Part shown: piece by piece, positions 15,793-23,374 of the stretch
Layout of the letters: every line of letters starts with the position of its first letter
How positions within the stretch are numbered: position 1 is the stretch's first letter
NCBI GenBank assembly: GCA_934756675.1
Contig: CAKVLG010000005.1
Span: forward strand, 29,942-93,941
From: an uncultured Clostridia bacterium
GTDB lineage: Bacteria; Bacillota; Clostridia; Christensenellales; UBA1242
DNA: 64,000 nt
Direction: 5' to 3'
Notes under the pieces: model-generated
The model's database searches: none
Told to the model about the DNA's origin: nothing
The model's input: only the letters and a program-made list of their open reading frames with translations
Position numbers and translations under genes: made by a program

Positions 15793-16876
15793 AAAAGCAT
15801 TAATTGCTATGAGTGGTGGCGTAGATTCGAGTGTGGCGGCACTTTTGACAAAAGAAAAGGGTTATGATTGCATTGGTTGTACTATGAAACTTTATAACAG
15901 TGAAAATGTCGATGTATGCCAGTTGCACACATGTTGCTCACTTAGTGATGTCGAAGATGCGAGAAGCGTGGCATATAAACTTGGAATGCCATATTATGTG
16001 TTCAATTTTGCAGACGAGTTTAAGGAAAAGGTAATTGATAAGTTCATTTGCTATTACGAATGTGGTTTGACGCCAAACCCTTGTGTAGACTGCAACAGAT
16101 ATATGAAGTTTGATAAACTTTATAACCGTGCAAAAGTGCTTGGTTGTGATTATATTGTGACGGGGCATTATGCAATTATTGATTTTGACGGTAAAAAATA
16201 TCATTTGCGAAAAGCTAAAGACGACACAAAAGACCAAAGTTATGTGCTTTATACAATGACGCAAGATCAGCTTGCACATACAATGTTTCCGCTAGGAAAA
16301 CTAACAAAAATACAGACGCGAAAAATTGCAAGTGAAAACGGCTTTGTAAATTCTTTAAAACCAGACAGTCAAGATATTTGTTTTGTACCAGATGGTGACT
16401 ATGCTGCAGTGATAGAAAAATACACAAACAAAAAGAGCAAAAGTGGAGATTTTGTTGACACAAACGGCAACAAAATTGGCACGCACAAAGGAATAATAAA
16501 TTACACAATTGGGCAAAGAAAAGGGCTCGGTATTTCGAGCAAAATGCCGCTTTATGTCTGCGGCATTGACAAAGAGAAAAACCAGGTAGTTTTGGGACAT
16601 AGTGACGATTTATTAGAAACTACACTTTTTGTAAAAGATTTTAGCTGGGTTTCTGGCGAAATAGTAACACAACCGCTTGAATGCTGCGTGAAAATTCGAT
16701 ACAGACAAAAAGAGCAGCCAGCAAAGTTAATTCCACAAGAAAATGGAACGGTTAAAATTGTATTTAACTCGCCACAACGAGCAATTACCCCAGGGCAAAT
16801 TGCGGTTGCATACAAGGGCGATGAAGTTTTAGGCGGCGGAGTTATTATGAAAAAAGGAGAAAATTATGTTATATAG
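15782..16876 (+). CDS. mnmA: tRNA-specific 2-thiouridylase MnmA
   Basis: It thiolates U34 of tRNA-Lys, -Glu and -Gln using ATP and sulfur relayed from IscS. The 364 residues include the PP-loop AMSGGVDSS at 9-17, the catalytic cysteine in NPCVDCNRYMKF, a second cysteine in DSQDICFVPDGDY, and the TIGQRKGLGI motif of the central domain. It lies between iscS and iscU with 11-base overlaps at both ends, implying tight translational coupling. Confidence 0.95.
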   Translation: MLSKKALIAMSGGVDSSVAALLTKEKGYDCIGCTMKLYNSENVDVCQLHTCCSLSDVEDARSVAYKLGMPYYVFNFADEFKEKVIDKFICYYECGLTPNPCVDCNRYMKFDKLYNRAKVLGCDYIVTGHYAIIDFDGKKYHLRKAKDDTKDQSYVLYTMTQDQLAHTMFPLGKLTKIQTRKIASENGFVNSLKPDSQDICFVPDGDYAAVIEKYTNKKSKSGDFVDTNGNKIGTHKGIINYTIGQRKGLGISSKMPLYVCGIDKEKNQVVLGHSDDLLETTLFVKDFSWVSGEIVTQPLECCVKIRYRQKEQPAKLIPQENGTVKIVFNSPQRAITPGQIAVAYKGDEVLGGGVIMKKGENYVI

Positions 16877-17297
16877 TGAAAAAGTTATGGATCATTTTTT
16901 ACACCCAAGAAATGTTGGTGAAATGGAAAATCCAGATGCTGTTGGTGAAGTAGGTAACGCAAAATGTGGCGACATTATGCGTATGCAATTAAAAGTGAAA
17001 GACGGAATTATTACCGATGCAAAATTTATGACTTTTGGTTGTGGGAGTGCAATTGCAACAAGTTCCATGGCGACAGAATTAATAATTGGAAAACCACTTG
17101 AAGACGCATTAAAGATTACTAACCGCGCCGTGGTTGAAGCGCTAGACGGTTTGCCAGCACACAAGGTACATTGTTCTGTTTTGGCAGAAGAAGCAATAAA
17201 AGCTGCAATTAGCGATTATTATACAAAAAACAACATTCCTTTCGACAAAGAAAAGTACGCACCGCACCCTGTTTGCTGTGAAATTCATAAAAAATAG
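16866..17297 (+). CDS. iscU: Fe-S cluster assembly scaffold IscU/NifU
   Basis: A 143-residue scaffold on which [2Fe-2S] clusters are built. The three cluster cysteines are in AKCGD (Cys34), FGCGSAIA (Cys59) and VHCSVLAEEA. The aspartate after the first cysteine that affects cluster release is present. GGAGAAAATT precedes the ATG. It is last in the iscS-mnmA-iscU operon. Confidence 0.95.
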   Translation: MLYSEKVMDHFLHPRNVGEMENPDAVGEVGNAKCGDIMRMQLKVKDGIITDAKFMTFGCGSAIATSSMATELIIGKPLEDALKITNRAVVEALDGLPAHKVHCSVLAEEAIKAAISDYYTKNNIPFDKEKYAPHPVCCEIHKK

Positions 17298-17298
17298 T

Positions 17299-17327
17299 TT
17301 GCTAAAAATTTTTTAGTGGACTATAAT
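17299..17327 (+). promoter_or_regulatory. Promoter of the HdeD-like gene
   Basis: TTGCTA (17299-17304), a 17-base spacer and TATAAT (17322-17327). The -10 lies inside the longest possible reading frame (GTG at 17316), which argues for the later TTG start. Confidence 0.7.
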
Positions 17328-17348
17328 ATTGCCAAGGAGGATAGAAAC

Positions 17349-17924
17349 TTGGTAAAAGAATTTTTAAAAAGAATTAAGTGGGAATCTTTGATCACAGCTA
17401 TATTGGCAATTTTAATTGGTGTTGCTTTTGTAGTTTGGCCACAAAATACTGGTAATGTTCTTTGCTATATCTCGGGTGTAATTTTTATTATCCTTGGTGT
17501 GTCTGCAATTATCCGCAGCATTGCTATGGGGCTTGCAATTAGTGCCGAATATATGGTATTTGGTTTAGCATTACTTCTTGGTGGCATCTTTTGTCTTGTT
17601 AGACCAGATGCGGTTAAAGGTATCATTACAGTAATCTTTGGCGTATATCTTGTTGCAGATGGTATAAGCAAAATGCGTTATGGTGTTATTTGCTCTAGAT
17701 CGCAAGTACGCGGTAGTTGGGTTTTGTACATTATCTCTGTTTTGACAGTTGCTCTTGGTTGTGTTGTAATGTTTGGCTCATTTGATAGTGTTATGCTTAT
17801 TGCTGGTATTTCACTTATCGTTGATGGTGTGTTTGATATTATCACAACACTTGTTTTCAGCTCGCATATTCGCAAGTTTGAAAAAACAATGAAAGATTAT
17901 TTGCAAGAAACAATTGAATACTAA
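17349..17924 (+). CDS. HdeD-like (DUF308) six-helix membrane protein
   Basis: A 191-residue protein with six transmembrane helices arranged as three similar hairpins and a short C-terminal cytoplasmic tail, matching the HdeD/DUF308 family. Family members are linked to acid or envelope stress, but no function is established here. The start is TTG at 17349: AAGGAGG lies eight bases before it, whereas the upstream GTG at 17316 overlaps the -10 box. A strong terminator follows. Confidence 0.8.
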   Translation: MVKEFLKRIKWESLITAILAILIGVAFVVWPQNTGNVLCYISGVIFIILGVSAIIRSIAMGLAISAEYMVFGLALLLGGIFCLVRPDAVKGIITVIFGVYLVADGISKMRYGVICSRSQVRGSWVLYIISVLTVALGCVVMFGSFDSVMLIAGISLIVDGVFDIITTLVFSSHIRKFEKTMKDYLQETIEY

Positions 17925-17928
17925 AATG

Positions 17929-17955
17929 TGCTGCCACAGTGGCAGCATTTTTTTT
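17929..17955 (+). terminator. Terminator of the HdeD-like gene
   Basis: TGCTGCCAC/GTGGCAGCA stem, then a T run. Confidence 0.85.
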
Positions 17956-17994
17956 GTTTTTTTAATCAAACTATTTATATATTGTTATATTTAT

Positions 17995-18024
17995 TTGACA
18001 GAGTGGTAGTAAATTTTATATTAT
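17995..18024 (+). promoter_or_regulatory. Promoter of the LRR gene
   Basis: TTGACA (17995-18000) with TATATT (18017-18022, 16-base spacer) or TATTAT (18019-18024, 18-base spacer). Confidence 0.6.
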
Positions 18025-18052
18025 GTAAACATATAATAAATAGGGGTAAATT

Positions 18053-19417
18053 ATGAATAATAAATTTTTTAATTCCAAAAAGAATGTTATTGCTTTTTCG
18101 GTTGCTGTTATTGTTTGTATTGCAATTATTGTTACAACAATTTGCTTGGTTTTTATAAAGAGACCAAAAGCAGAATATGTCTCGGCAACTGTTGGAGAAT
18201 ATGAAGTTAATTACGACAAAAATGGTGTGGACAAGGGGTTGTCAATCAATAAATACACTGGCTCTGCTAGTGGCGGCAATGTTGAAGTTCCAGAAACTAT
18301 TACAATTGAAGAAAAAGTTTATACAGTTACCACACTTGGTGCAAAAAGTTTTTCTTATGAAACAAACGAAAATTTGGGGTTAATCACATCGCTTACACTT
18401 CCAAAGACTATTACAAAAATTGGTGACGAAGCTTTTACGAGAACACAATTTTTAACCGAACTTGTTATTCCTGGCAAGGTTGAAAGTTATGGCAAACAGA
18501 TTTTAAAGGGAAGTGGTGTTAAGAGATTGGTTATCGAAAACCTAACACCTGGCTATGGTTTGTTAACATTTGATGGTTGTGAACTTAACGAGTTTGTTGT
18601 TGAAACAATTTGTGGCAACACTCAAGACTATAACCACCAATATTCTAACAATATTAGAGCAGCAAAGCTTACACTTGGTCAAGGTGTAAGTGACGCAACA
18701 ATGCTTTCGGAAATGGCTAATAAAATCACAAGTTTGTCTGTTTATTCTGGAACAAAAATGTTTGCATTTACAGAAGATGCTATGATAAATGAAATTGAAG
18801 TAAATTGTACTTCTACTCAAGAGCAACTGAAACAAACCGAACTTACAAAAGAAAAAACAGATGTAATTAATGATGTTGCAAAAAAGAAAATAAAAACTTT
18901 CCACGTTGGCGAAGTTGTGGATACAATTCGCGCTAATGCTTTTGCTGGCTATGACAACTTGGAAACGATTTATATCTCTGGCAAAAACTCAATTTCTATT
19001 GGTAATTCATTTACTATTGATGTTGCAAGTTTTGACGGGCTTAGCTCTTCTTGCAAAGTATTATTCACAGAAGATCTTGATGGATACGAATTCTTCATCA
19101 CTGCTAAAACTGAAAAAACCGTTGTTTTAAGAAGCTTGATGAATAGATTTGATAAACTTGCTTATATTAAATCAGTTACACTTGATGCTAACATTACAGA
19201 AATTAAAGATGGTGCATTTTCTGGTTTGACTGGTCTTGAAACTTTTGAATTCAACAACCAATCGGTTATTACAAACATCGAAAAAGGTGCATTTAGAGAT
19301 AACGCACAAATCGCTTTCCGTGGTCCACAAAACACAGATTCTTACATCTATAAGATTATGACAAGTGCTGACTATAAGGGAACTATTGCTAAAACATATA
19401 ATAATGAAGTTTTATAA
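18053..19417 (+). CDS. Membrane-anchored BspA-type leucine-rich-repeat protein
   Basis: A 454-residue extracytoplasmic protein with an N-terminal transmembrane anchor (about 13-36) followed by irregular LRR_5/BspA-type repeats, e.g. ITSLTLPKTITKIGDEAF and LETFEFNNQSVITNIEKGAF. Such repeats often mediate surface adhesion in gut bacteria. There is no LPXTG or obvious cell-wall domain, so anchoring is by the uncleaved N-terminal helix. AGGGG precedes the ATG. The SDR gene follows nine bases after the stop codon, apparently in the same transcript. Confidence 0.8.
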   Translation: MNNKFFNSKKNVIAFSVAVIVCIAIIVTTICLVFIKRPKAEYVSATVGEYEVNYDKNGVDKGLSINKYTGSASGGNVEVPETITIEEKVYTVTTLGAKSFSYETNENLGLITSLTLPKTITKIGDEAFTRTQFLTELVIPGKVESYGKQILKGSGVKRLVIENLTPGYGLLTFDGCELNEFVVETICGNTQDYNHQYSNNIRAAKLTLGQGVSDATMLSEMANKITSLSVYSGTKMFAFTEDAMINEIEVNCTSTQEQLKQTELTKEKTDVINDVAKKKIKTFHVGEVVDTIRANAFAGYDNLETIYISGKNSISIGNSFTIDVASFDGLSSSCKVLFTEDLDGYEFFITAKTEKTVVLRSLMNRFDKLAYIKSVTLDANITEIKDGAFSGLTGLETFEFNNQSVITNIEKGAFRDNAQIAFRGPQNTDSYIYKIMTSADYKGTIAKTYNNEVL

Positions 19418-19426
19418 GGAGTAGAT

Positions 19427-20206
19427 ATGAAAAAGATTGCGGTTGTAACAGGTGCAAGTTCGGGCATGGGGCAAAAGTTTTGCATTAAACTCGATACTAT
19501 CGGTGCAGATGAGATTTGGGGCATTGCTCTTGAAAGTGACGGTCTTGACCAAACGGAGCAAATGTTAAAGACCCCTATGCGTAAATTTCCACTTGACTTA
19601 TCGAAGGACGAAAGTTTAAAGGTTATAGAAGACGCTTTAAAAGAGAGCGATGTAGAAATTGTATGGTTGCTTTGTGCGTCTGGTTTTTGCAAAATTGGTA
19701 GATATGACGAAATTCCACTTGCTCAAACTCTTGGTATGATTGATGTTAACTGTAGGGCGCTAGTTGCCGTCACACAACTTTGCTTGCCATATATGAAAGA
19801 AGGGGCAAGAATAACAGAAATTGCTTCGAGTGCTGGTTTTCAACCATTGCCATATATCAATGTATATTCGGCAACAAAGGCTTTTGTATTAAATTATTCA
19901 AGAGCACTTAATGTAGAACTTAAAAACAGAAAAATAAGCGTAACTTGTGTTTGCCCATATTGGACAAATACACCATTTATTAAAAAGGCAGAAGAACAGA
20001 GCAGGGCTATTAATTACATAAAACTATATAACCCAGATGACGTTGTAGAAAAAGCATTTAAAGACACATTAAAACGCAAAAAGATTTCTATTTGCGGTTG
20101 CTTTGCAAGGTTCTATACAGGGCTTTCGAGATGCTTGCCTAAAAACCAAGTTATGCGTATTTGGACTCGCCAACAAAAGTTCAATAAAAAATATAAAAAC
20201 AAATAA
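19427..20206 (+). CDS. Short-chain dehydrogenase/reductase
   Basis: A 259-residue SDR oxidoreductase with cofactor motif TGASSGMG at 9-16 and catalytic Tyr-x-x-x-Lys in YSATK near 148, with the Ser in ASSAGF upstream. The usual NAG motif reads CASGF. The C-terminal ~50 residues are basic (KRKKISICG, RQQKFNKKYKNK) and may contact the membrane. Substrate unknown; the nearest relatives by layout are DltE/YqjQ-like SDRs. GGAG precedes the ATG; a bidirectional terminator follows. Confidence 0.85.
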   Translation: MKKIAVVTGASSGMGQKFCIKLDTIGADEIWGIALESDGLDQTEQMLKTPMRKFPLDLSKDESLKVIEDALKESDVEIVWLLCASGFCKIGRYDEIPLAQTLGMIDVNCRALVAVTQLCLPYMKEGARITEIASSAGFQPLPYINVYSATKAFVLNYSRALNVELKNRKISVTCVCPYWTNTPFIKKAEEQSRAINYIKLYNPDDVVEKAFKDTLKRKKISICGCFARFYTGLSRCLPKNQVMRIWTRQQKFNKKYKNK

Positions 20207-20237
20207 AAAAGTAGCGTTAAGCTACTTTATTTTTTTC
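20205..20237. terminator. Bidirectional terminator containing a stop codon
   Basis: AAAGTAGC/GCTACTTT with loop GTTAA; the minus-strand stop codon (20219-20217) lies in the loop. Confidence 0.8.
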
Positions 20238-21563
20238 AAATTTATTTTTTTCAAATGGTTTTATAGAATAAATATAAAATCCAAGTATCACGGCAAAAAA
20301 TGGCATGACGTGTGGCATTGTGTTACCAAAGAAAGCTGAGATTAAATATCCATACACACTGCAACCAAGTAAAAACGATAAGTCACATGTTTGTTTTCGG
20401 TTTTTGCATGCACGAACAAACATGGTTACAAGTGCTGCGATGTAGATTAGTGCTCCGATTATGCCAATATTTGCAGCATATTGCAAGTATTCATTGTGCG
20501 GGCGGTCGTATGCACCATTGTGCATCATACAACCAAGTCCAGTGCCAAATATTGGGTTACTTAGTGCAACTGATATTGCTGATTTCCAAAGACCAATACG
20601 GTCAGTGCCAAAAGTGTTTATATCTAATTCTATTCCGTCAGAACCCATGCCTGATGGATTTAGTATTCCAATTAACATTAAAAATTGTTTGCCAGCAGTG
20701 TATAAATCAGAATAGAAATTACCTTTATTAATAAATAGAGCAAGAATTAAAAATACGCTCAAGGGAACAAAGTTTTGCCAAGAATAATCACTTTTGAAAA
20801 ATATTTTAGCAAATGGTAAAAGCAAAAGAATGATGAAGACTGCAAGCTGTGGCCCAGTTGAATACGTTAAAAATAATTGAATAAACAAAACAATAGTGAT
20901 TGCTGAGTATAAGATTTTTTTGTAAATGTTTTTTTCGGATAGTGAAAGCCCTGTTGCAATTAATGAAACAAGCGTTAAATAATAACCGTAATGATTTGGG
21001 TTAACAAACATTGCGGAGTATGGGTACGATTTTAAAAAAGCGGGGAAGAATTTGCTGTCTGGGTCTATAAATACTAAAATAGAAATTATTAAGCTAAAGT
21101 ACATAAGCACTTTTAAAAGCAAGATTGTTTTGTTTTCATCACGTAAGGTGTAGGCAAAGATAAACATACAACCATAAAAATAAAATTGAGTTAAACCTTC
21201 TTCGACAAGTTCGTTATTGCAACTAATGCCAAATAGTGAGCGGACAGGCTCTATTGAAAAAAAACAAGATATTGTCATCCATAGCAAAAAACAAGCGAGA
21301 ATTATAAGTTCCGGTTTTCCAAGAATATCGTTTTTTATATTTTTTAGACATTGCTTTTTATTTTTCTCGTTAACAAGCCACAAGATAAGAATAATTAAAA
21401 AATAAGTAAGAATAATAAATAGAAATATAGTATTAAAAGTAATAGTTATTGCTCTAGTAAAGAAATATAAAATAAACCTTATAAGTGGCCAAGCGAAAAC
21501 GATTAAAATTGCACTAAAGTTGATTTTAGTGTAAGTATTTGGTTTATTAAGCGAGCTTTCCAT
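20217..21563 (-). CDS. O-antigen ligase/Wzy-like polytopic membrane protein
   Basis: A 448-residue protein with about 11-12 transmembrane helices and a large loop near residues 310-380 containing FGTGLGCMMHNGAYDRPHNEYLQYAANIG, which matches the H-N-x-Y/L region of the Wzy_C (O-antigen ligase/polymerase) family. It probably polymerises or transfers a surface glycan; no other glycan genes are nearby. The promoter is near perfect (TTGACA, 17 bases, TATACT) and ends six bases before the ATG with no Shine-Dalgarno sequence, so the mRNA should be leaderless. Confidence 0.8.
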   Translation of the reverse strand: MESSLNKPNTYTKINFSAILIVFAWPLIRFILYFFTRAITITFNTIFLFIILTYFLIILILWLVNEKNKKQCLKNIKNDILGKPELIILACFLLWMTISCFFSIEPVRSLFGISCNNELVEEGLTQFYFYGCMFIFAYTLRDENKTILLLKVLMYFSLIISILVFIDPDSKFFPAFLKSYPYSAMFVNPNHYGYYLTLVSLIATGLSLSEKNIYKKILYSAITIVLFIQLFLTYSTGPQLAVFIILLLLPFAKIFFKSDYSWQNFVPLSVFLILALFINKGNFYSDLYTAGKQFLMLIGILNPSGMGSDGIELDINTFGTDRIGLWKSAISVALSNPIFGTGLGCMMHNGAYDRPHNEYLQYAANIGIIGALIYIAALVTMFVRACKNRKQTCDLSFLLGCSVYGYLISAFFGNTMPHVMPFFAVILGFYIYSIKPFEKNKFEKNKVA

Positions 21564-21569
21564 GCGAAA

Positions 21570-21598
21570 AGTATAATAAATAGATAATGTTTTGTCAA
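21570..21598 (-). promoter_or_regulatory. Consensus promoter giving a leaderless transcript
   Basis: On the minus strand TTGACA (21598-21593), a 17-base spacer and TATACT (21575-21570). TTTCGC and then the ATG at 21563 follow directly. This is the clearest leaderless arrangement in the window. Confidence 0.75.
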
Positions 21599-21606
21599 CT
21601 AAGCGA

Positions 21607-21635
21607 TTGACAAAGGGTAGATAAAAGATTATATT
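21607..21635 (+). promoter_or_regulatory. Promoter of aspS
   Basis: TTGACA (21607-21612), a 17-base spacer and TATATT (21630-21635). Its -35 is eight bases from the -35 of the divergent promoter, so one protein could control both. Confidence 0.7.
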
Positions 21636-21663
21636 TTATTATATTAAAACTATGGAGAAAAAC

Positions 21664-22947
21664 ATGAAAAAATGTATTGCTAATTTAAAACCTGGTAAAG
21701 TTCAATTTCAAGGCTGGATCGAAAATATTCGCGATAAAAAATCTATGCAATTTATTGTTATCCGCGACTTATCGGGAAAAATTCAATTAACTGTTATAAA
21801 AGCCGAAAATCCAGAAGTTGCAGAAGTCTTTTCAAAAGCAACACTGGAATCAACTGTTAAGGTAGAAGGCGAACTTGTAAACAACGAATTTGTTAAACTT
21901 GGTGGCAGGGAAGTATTGCCAACAAAGGTTGAACTCACAAGCATTGCCGAAGCATTGCCTATTGCCGAAGATAGCTCAATTGACCAAAGAATAGATAATC
22001 GTTGGGTTGACCTTAGAACAGAAAGAAACACACTTATCTTTGCCTTCCAAAGTTATCTTATTAACGCAATGCGTGAATATTTGATTGATAATGATTTCAT
22101 TGAAATTCACACACCAAAGTTTATTTCTACCGCTTCTGAAAGTGGTGCAGAAGTGTTTGAAGTTAAGTATTTTGATAGAAAGGCATATCTTGCACAAAGT
22201 CCACAATTCTATAAACAAATGGCTATGGCAGGCGGGTTAGAGAGAATTTTTGAAATTGCTCCTTGCTTTAGAGCTGAAAAATCTCACACAAAAAAACATG
22301 CGACAGAATTTACAAGTTTTGACGTAGAATTTAGTTATATTGATTCATTCCAAGATGTTATGAATTTGGAAGCTGAAATGATTGAATATGGCCTTAGAAA
22401 AACAAAAGAAAAGTTTGGCGACAAGGTCAAAGAAGTTTTTGGCGTGGACATTGTTGTTCCAACTCTTCCTTTCCCACAAATGAAGCTTCGCGATATTTAT
22501 GATGAGCTTGAATCTCGTTATGGCTACACTGTTCCAGAAGAAGAAAAAACAGACCTTACAACCGAAGCTGAGAGGCTTTGCGAAAGGTTAGCAAAAGACA
22601 AGTTCAATCACGAGTTTATGTTTGTTACCGATTATCCACCAGATAAAAGAGCATTCTACCATATGCGTCTTAATGGTATTCTTCAAGGCTATGACCTTAT
22701 TTGGAAAGGTATTGAAATTACATCTGGTGCACAAAGAGAACACAGAATCGAAGAATTAAAGAAAAACGTTGCCGAAAAAGGATTAACAAATGATGTTAAA
22801 AACTATCTTAAATTCTTTGAAAACGGTATTCCACCACATGGCGGATTTGCTATTGGTGTAGATAGATTGACAATGCTTTTGTTAAACTTGGCATCACTGA
22901 AAGAAGCACAATTCTTGTTCCGCGGACCAGACAGACTTGATCCATAA
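21664..22947 (+). CDS. aspS: Aspartyl-tRNA synthetase, archaeal/eukaryotic type (probably non-discriminating)
   Basis: A 427-residue class II synthetase lacking the ~150-residue GAD insertion of ordinary bacterial AspRS (~590 residues). It has an N-terminal OB fold (VQFQGWIENIRD), motif 2 FRAEKSHTKKHATEF and motif 3 GFAIGVDRLTMLLL, ending FRGPDRLDP as in archaeal AspRS. This type usually charges both tRNA-Asp and tRNA-Asn, with Asp-tRNA-Asn then amidated by GatCAB. The ATG at 21664 follows GGAG by six bases; the ATG at 21652 lacks a site. Confidence 0.92.
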   Translation: MKKCIANLKPGKVQFQGWIENIRDKKSMQFIVIRDLSGKIQLTVIKAENPEVAEVFSKATLESTVKVEGELVNNEFVKLGGREVLPTKVELTSIAEALPIAEDSSIDQRIDNRWVDLRTERNTLIFAFQSYLINAMREYLIDNDFIEIHTPKFISTASESGAEVFEVKYFDRKAYLAQSPQFYKQMAMAGGLERIFEIAPCFRAEKSHTKKHATEFTSFDVEFSYIDSFQDVMNLEAEMIEYGLRKTKEKFGDKVKEVFGVDIVVPTLPFPQMKLRDIYDELESRYGYTVPEEEKTDLTTEAERLCERLAKDKFNHEFMFVTDYPPDKRAFYHMRLNGILQGYDLIWKGIEITSGAQREHRIEELKKNVAEKGLTNDVKNYLKFFENGIPPHGGFAIGVDRLTMLLLNLASLKEAQFLFRGPDRLDP

Positions 22948-22956
22948 TACATGACA

Positions 22957-22990
22957 AAAAATCCACCAGACAGTCTGGTGGTTTTTTTTA
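22957..22990 (+). terminator. Terminator of aspS
   Basis: ATCCACCAGAC/GTCTGGTGG hairpin followed by T8. Confidence 0.85.
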
Positions 22991-22996
22991 GGCAAA

Positions 22997-23032
22997 TAAA
23001 AAATCAGACCAAGACGTCTGATTTTTTGTTTT
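22997..23032. terminator. Bidirectional terminator
   Basis: AAATCAGAC/GTCTGATTT with A and T tracts on both sides; ends the minus-strand gene at 23038. Confidence 0.8.
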
Positions 23033-23037
23033 GCTAG

Positions 23038-23250
23038 TTATGCAAGGATTGTTAGGTCTTTGTTAATAATCATTGTAACAAGGTCAATAACGTAAAATAC
23101 TGGAGCTAAAACAATGTTTAAGATTAAACCAATCCAGTTCTTTCTTTGAGCTCTTGTAACCCAGCCAAGAATTACGTTTGTTACTGGGATAATAGCAAGA
23201 ATTAAAGAAACGATCCAATCAAGACCAAAATATGCTCTTTGACGTGCCAT
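23038..23250 (-). CDS. Small two-helix membrane protein, unknown
   Basis: A 70-residue protein with two hydrophobic helices (about 10-30 and 38-63) joined by a basic turn TRAQRKNW. GGGAGG precedes the ATG by about eight bases and a terminator follows the stop, so it is a real monocistronic gene. No family is recognised with certainty; it resembles short helical-hairpin membrane proteins of unknown role. Confidence 0.7.
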   Translation of the reverse strand: MARQRAYFGLDWIVSLILAIIPVTNVILGWVTRAQRKNWIGLILNIVLAPVFYVIDLVTMIINKDLTILA

Positions 23251-23337
23251 AAAAGTTCCTCCCTTTATTTAACTATATTAGATTATAAACAGATTTAGTA
23301 CTTTTGTAAAGAAATATTAACGGTTAGTTCGCTAAAA

Positions 23338-23368
23338 CGAATAAAAATTTTGTGCATGCGTCAAACTA
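23338..23368 (+). promoter_or_regulatory. Sigma-G-like sporulation promoter of the germination operon
   Basis: CGAATA (23338-23343) and CAAACTA (23362-23368), 18 bases apart, match the Bacillus sigma-G pattern (TGAATA, CATACTA). The gerA ATG follows six bases later with no Shine-Dalgarno sequence. Confidence 0.5.
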
Positions 23369-23374
23369 TTTTTG

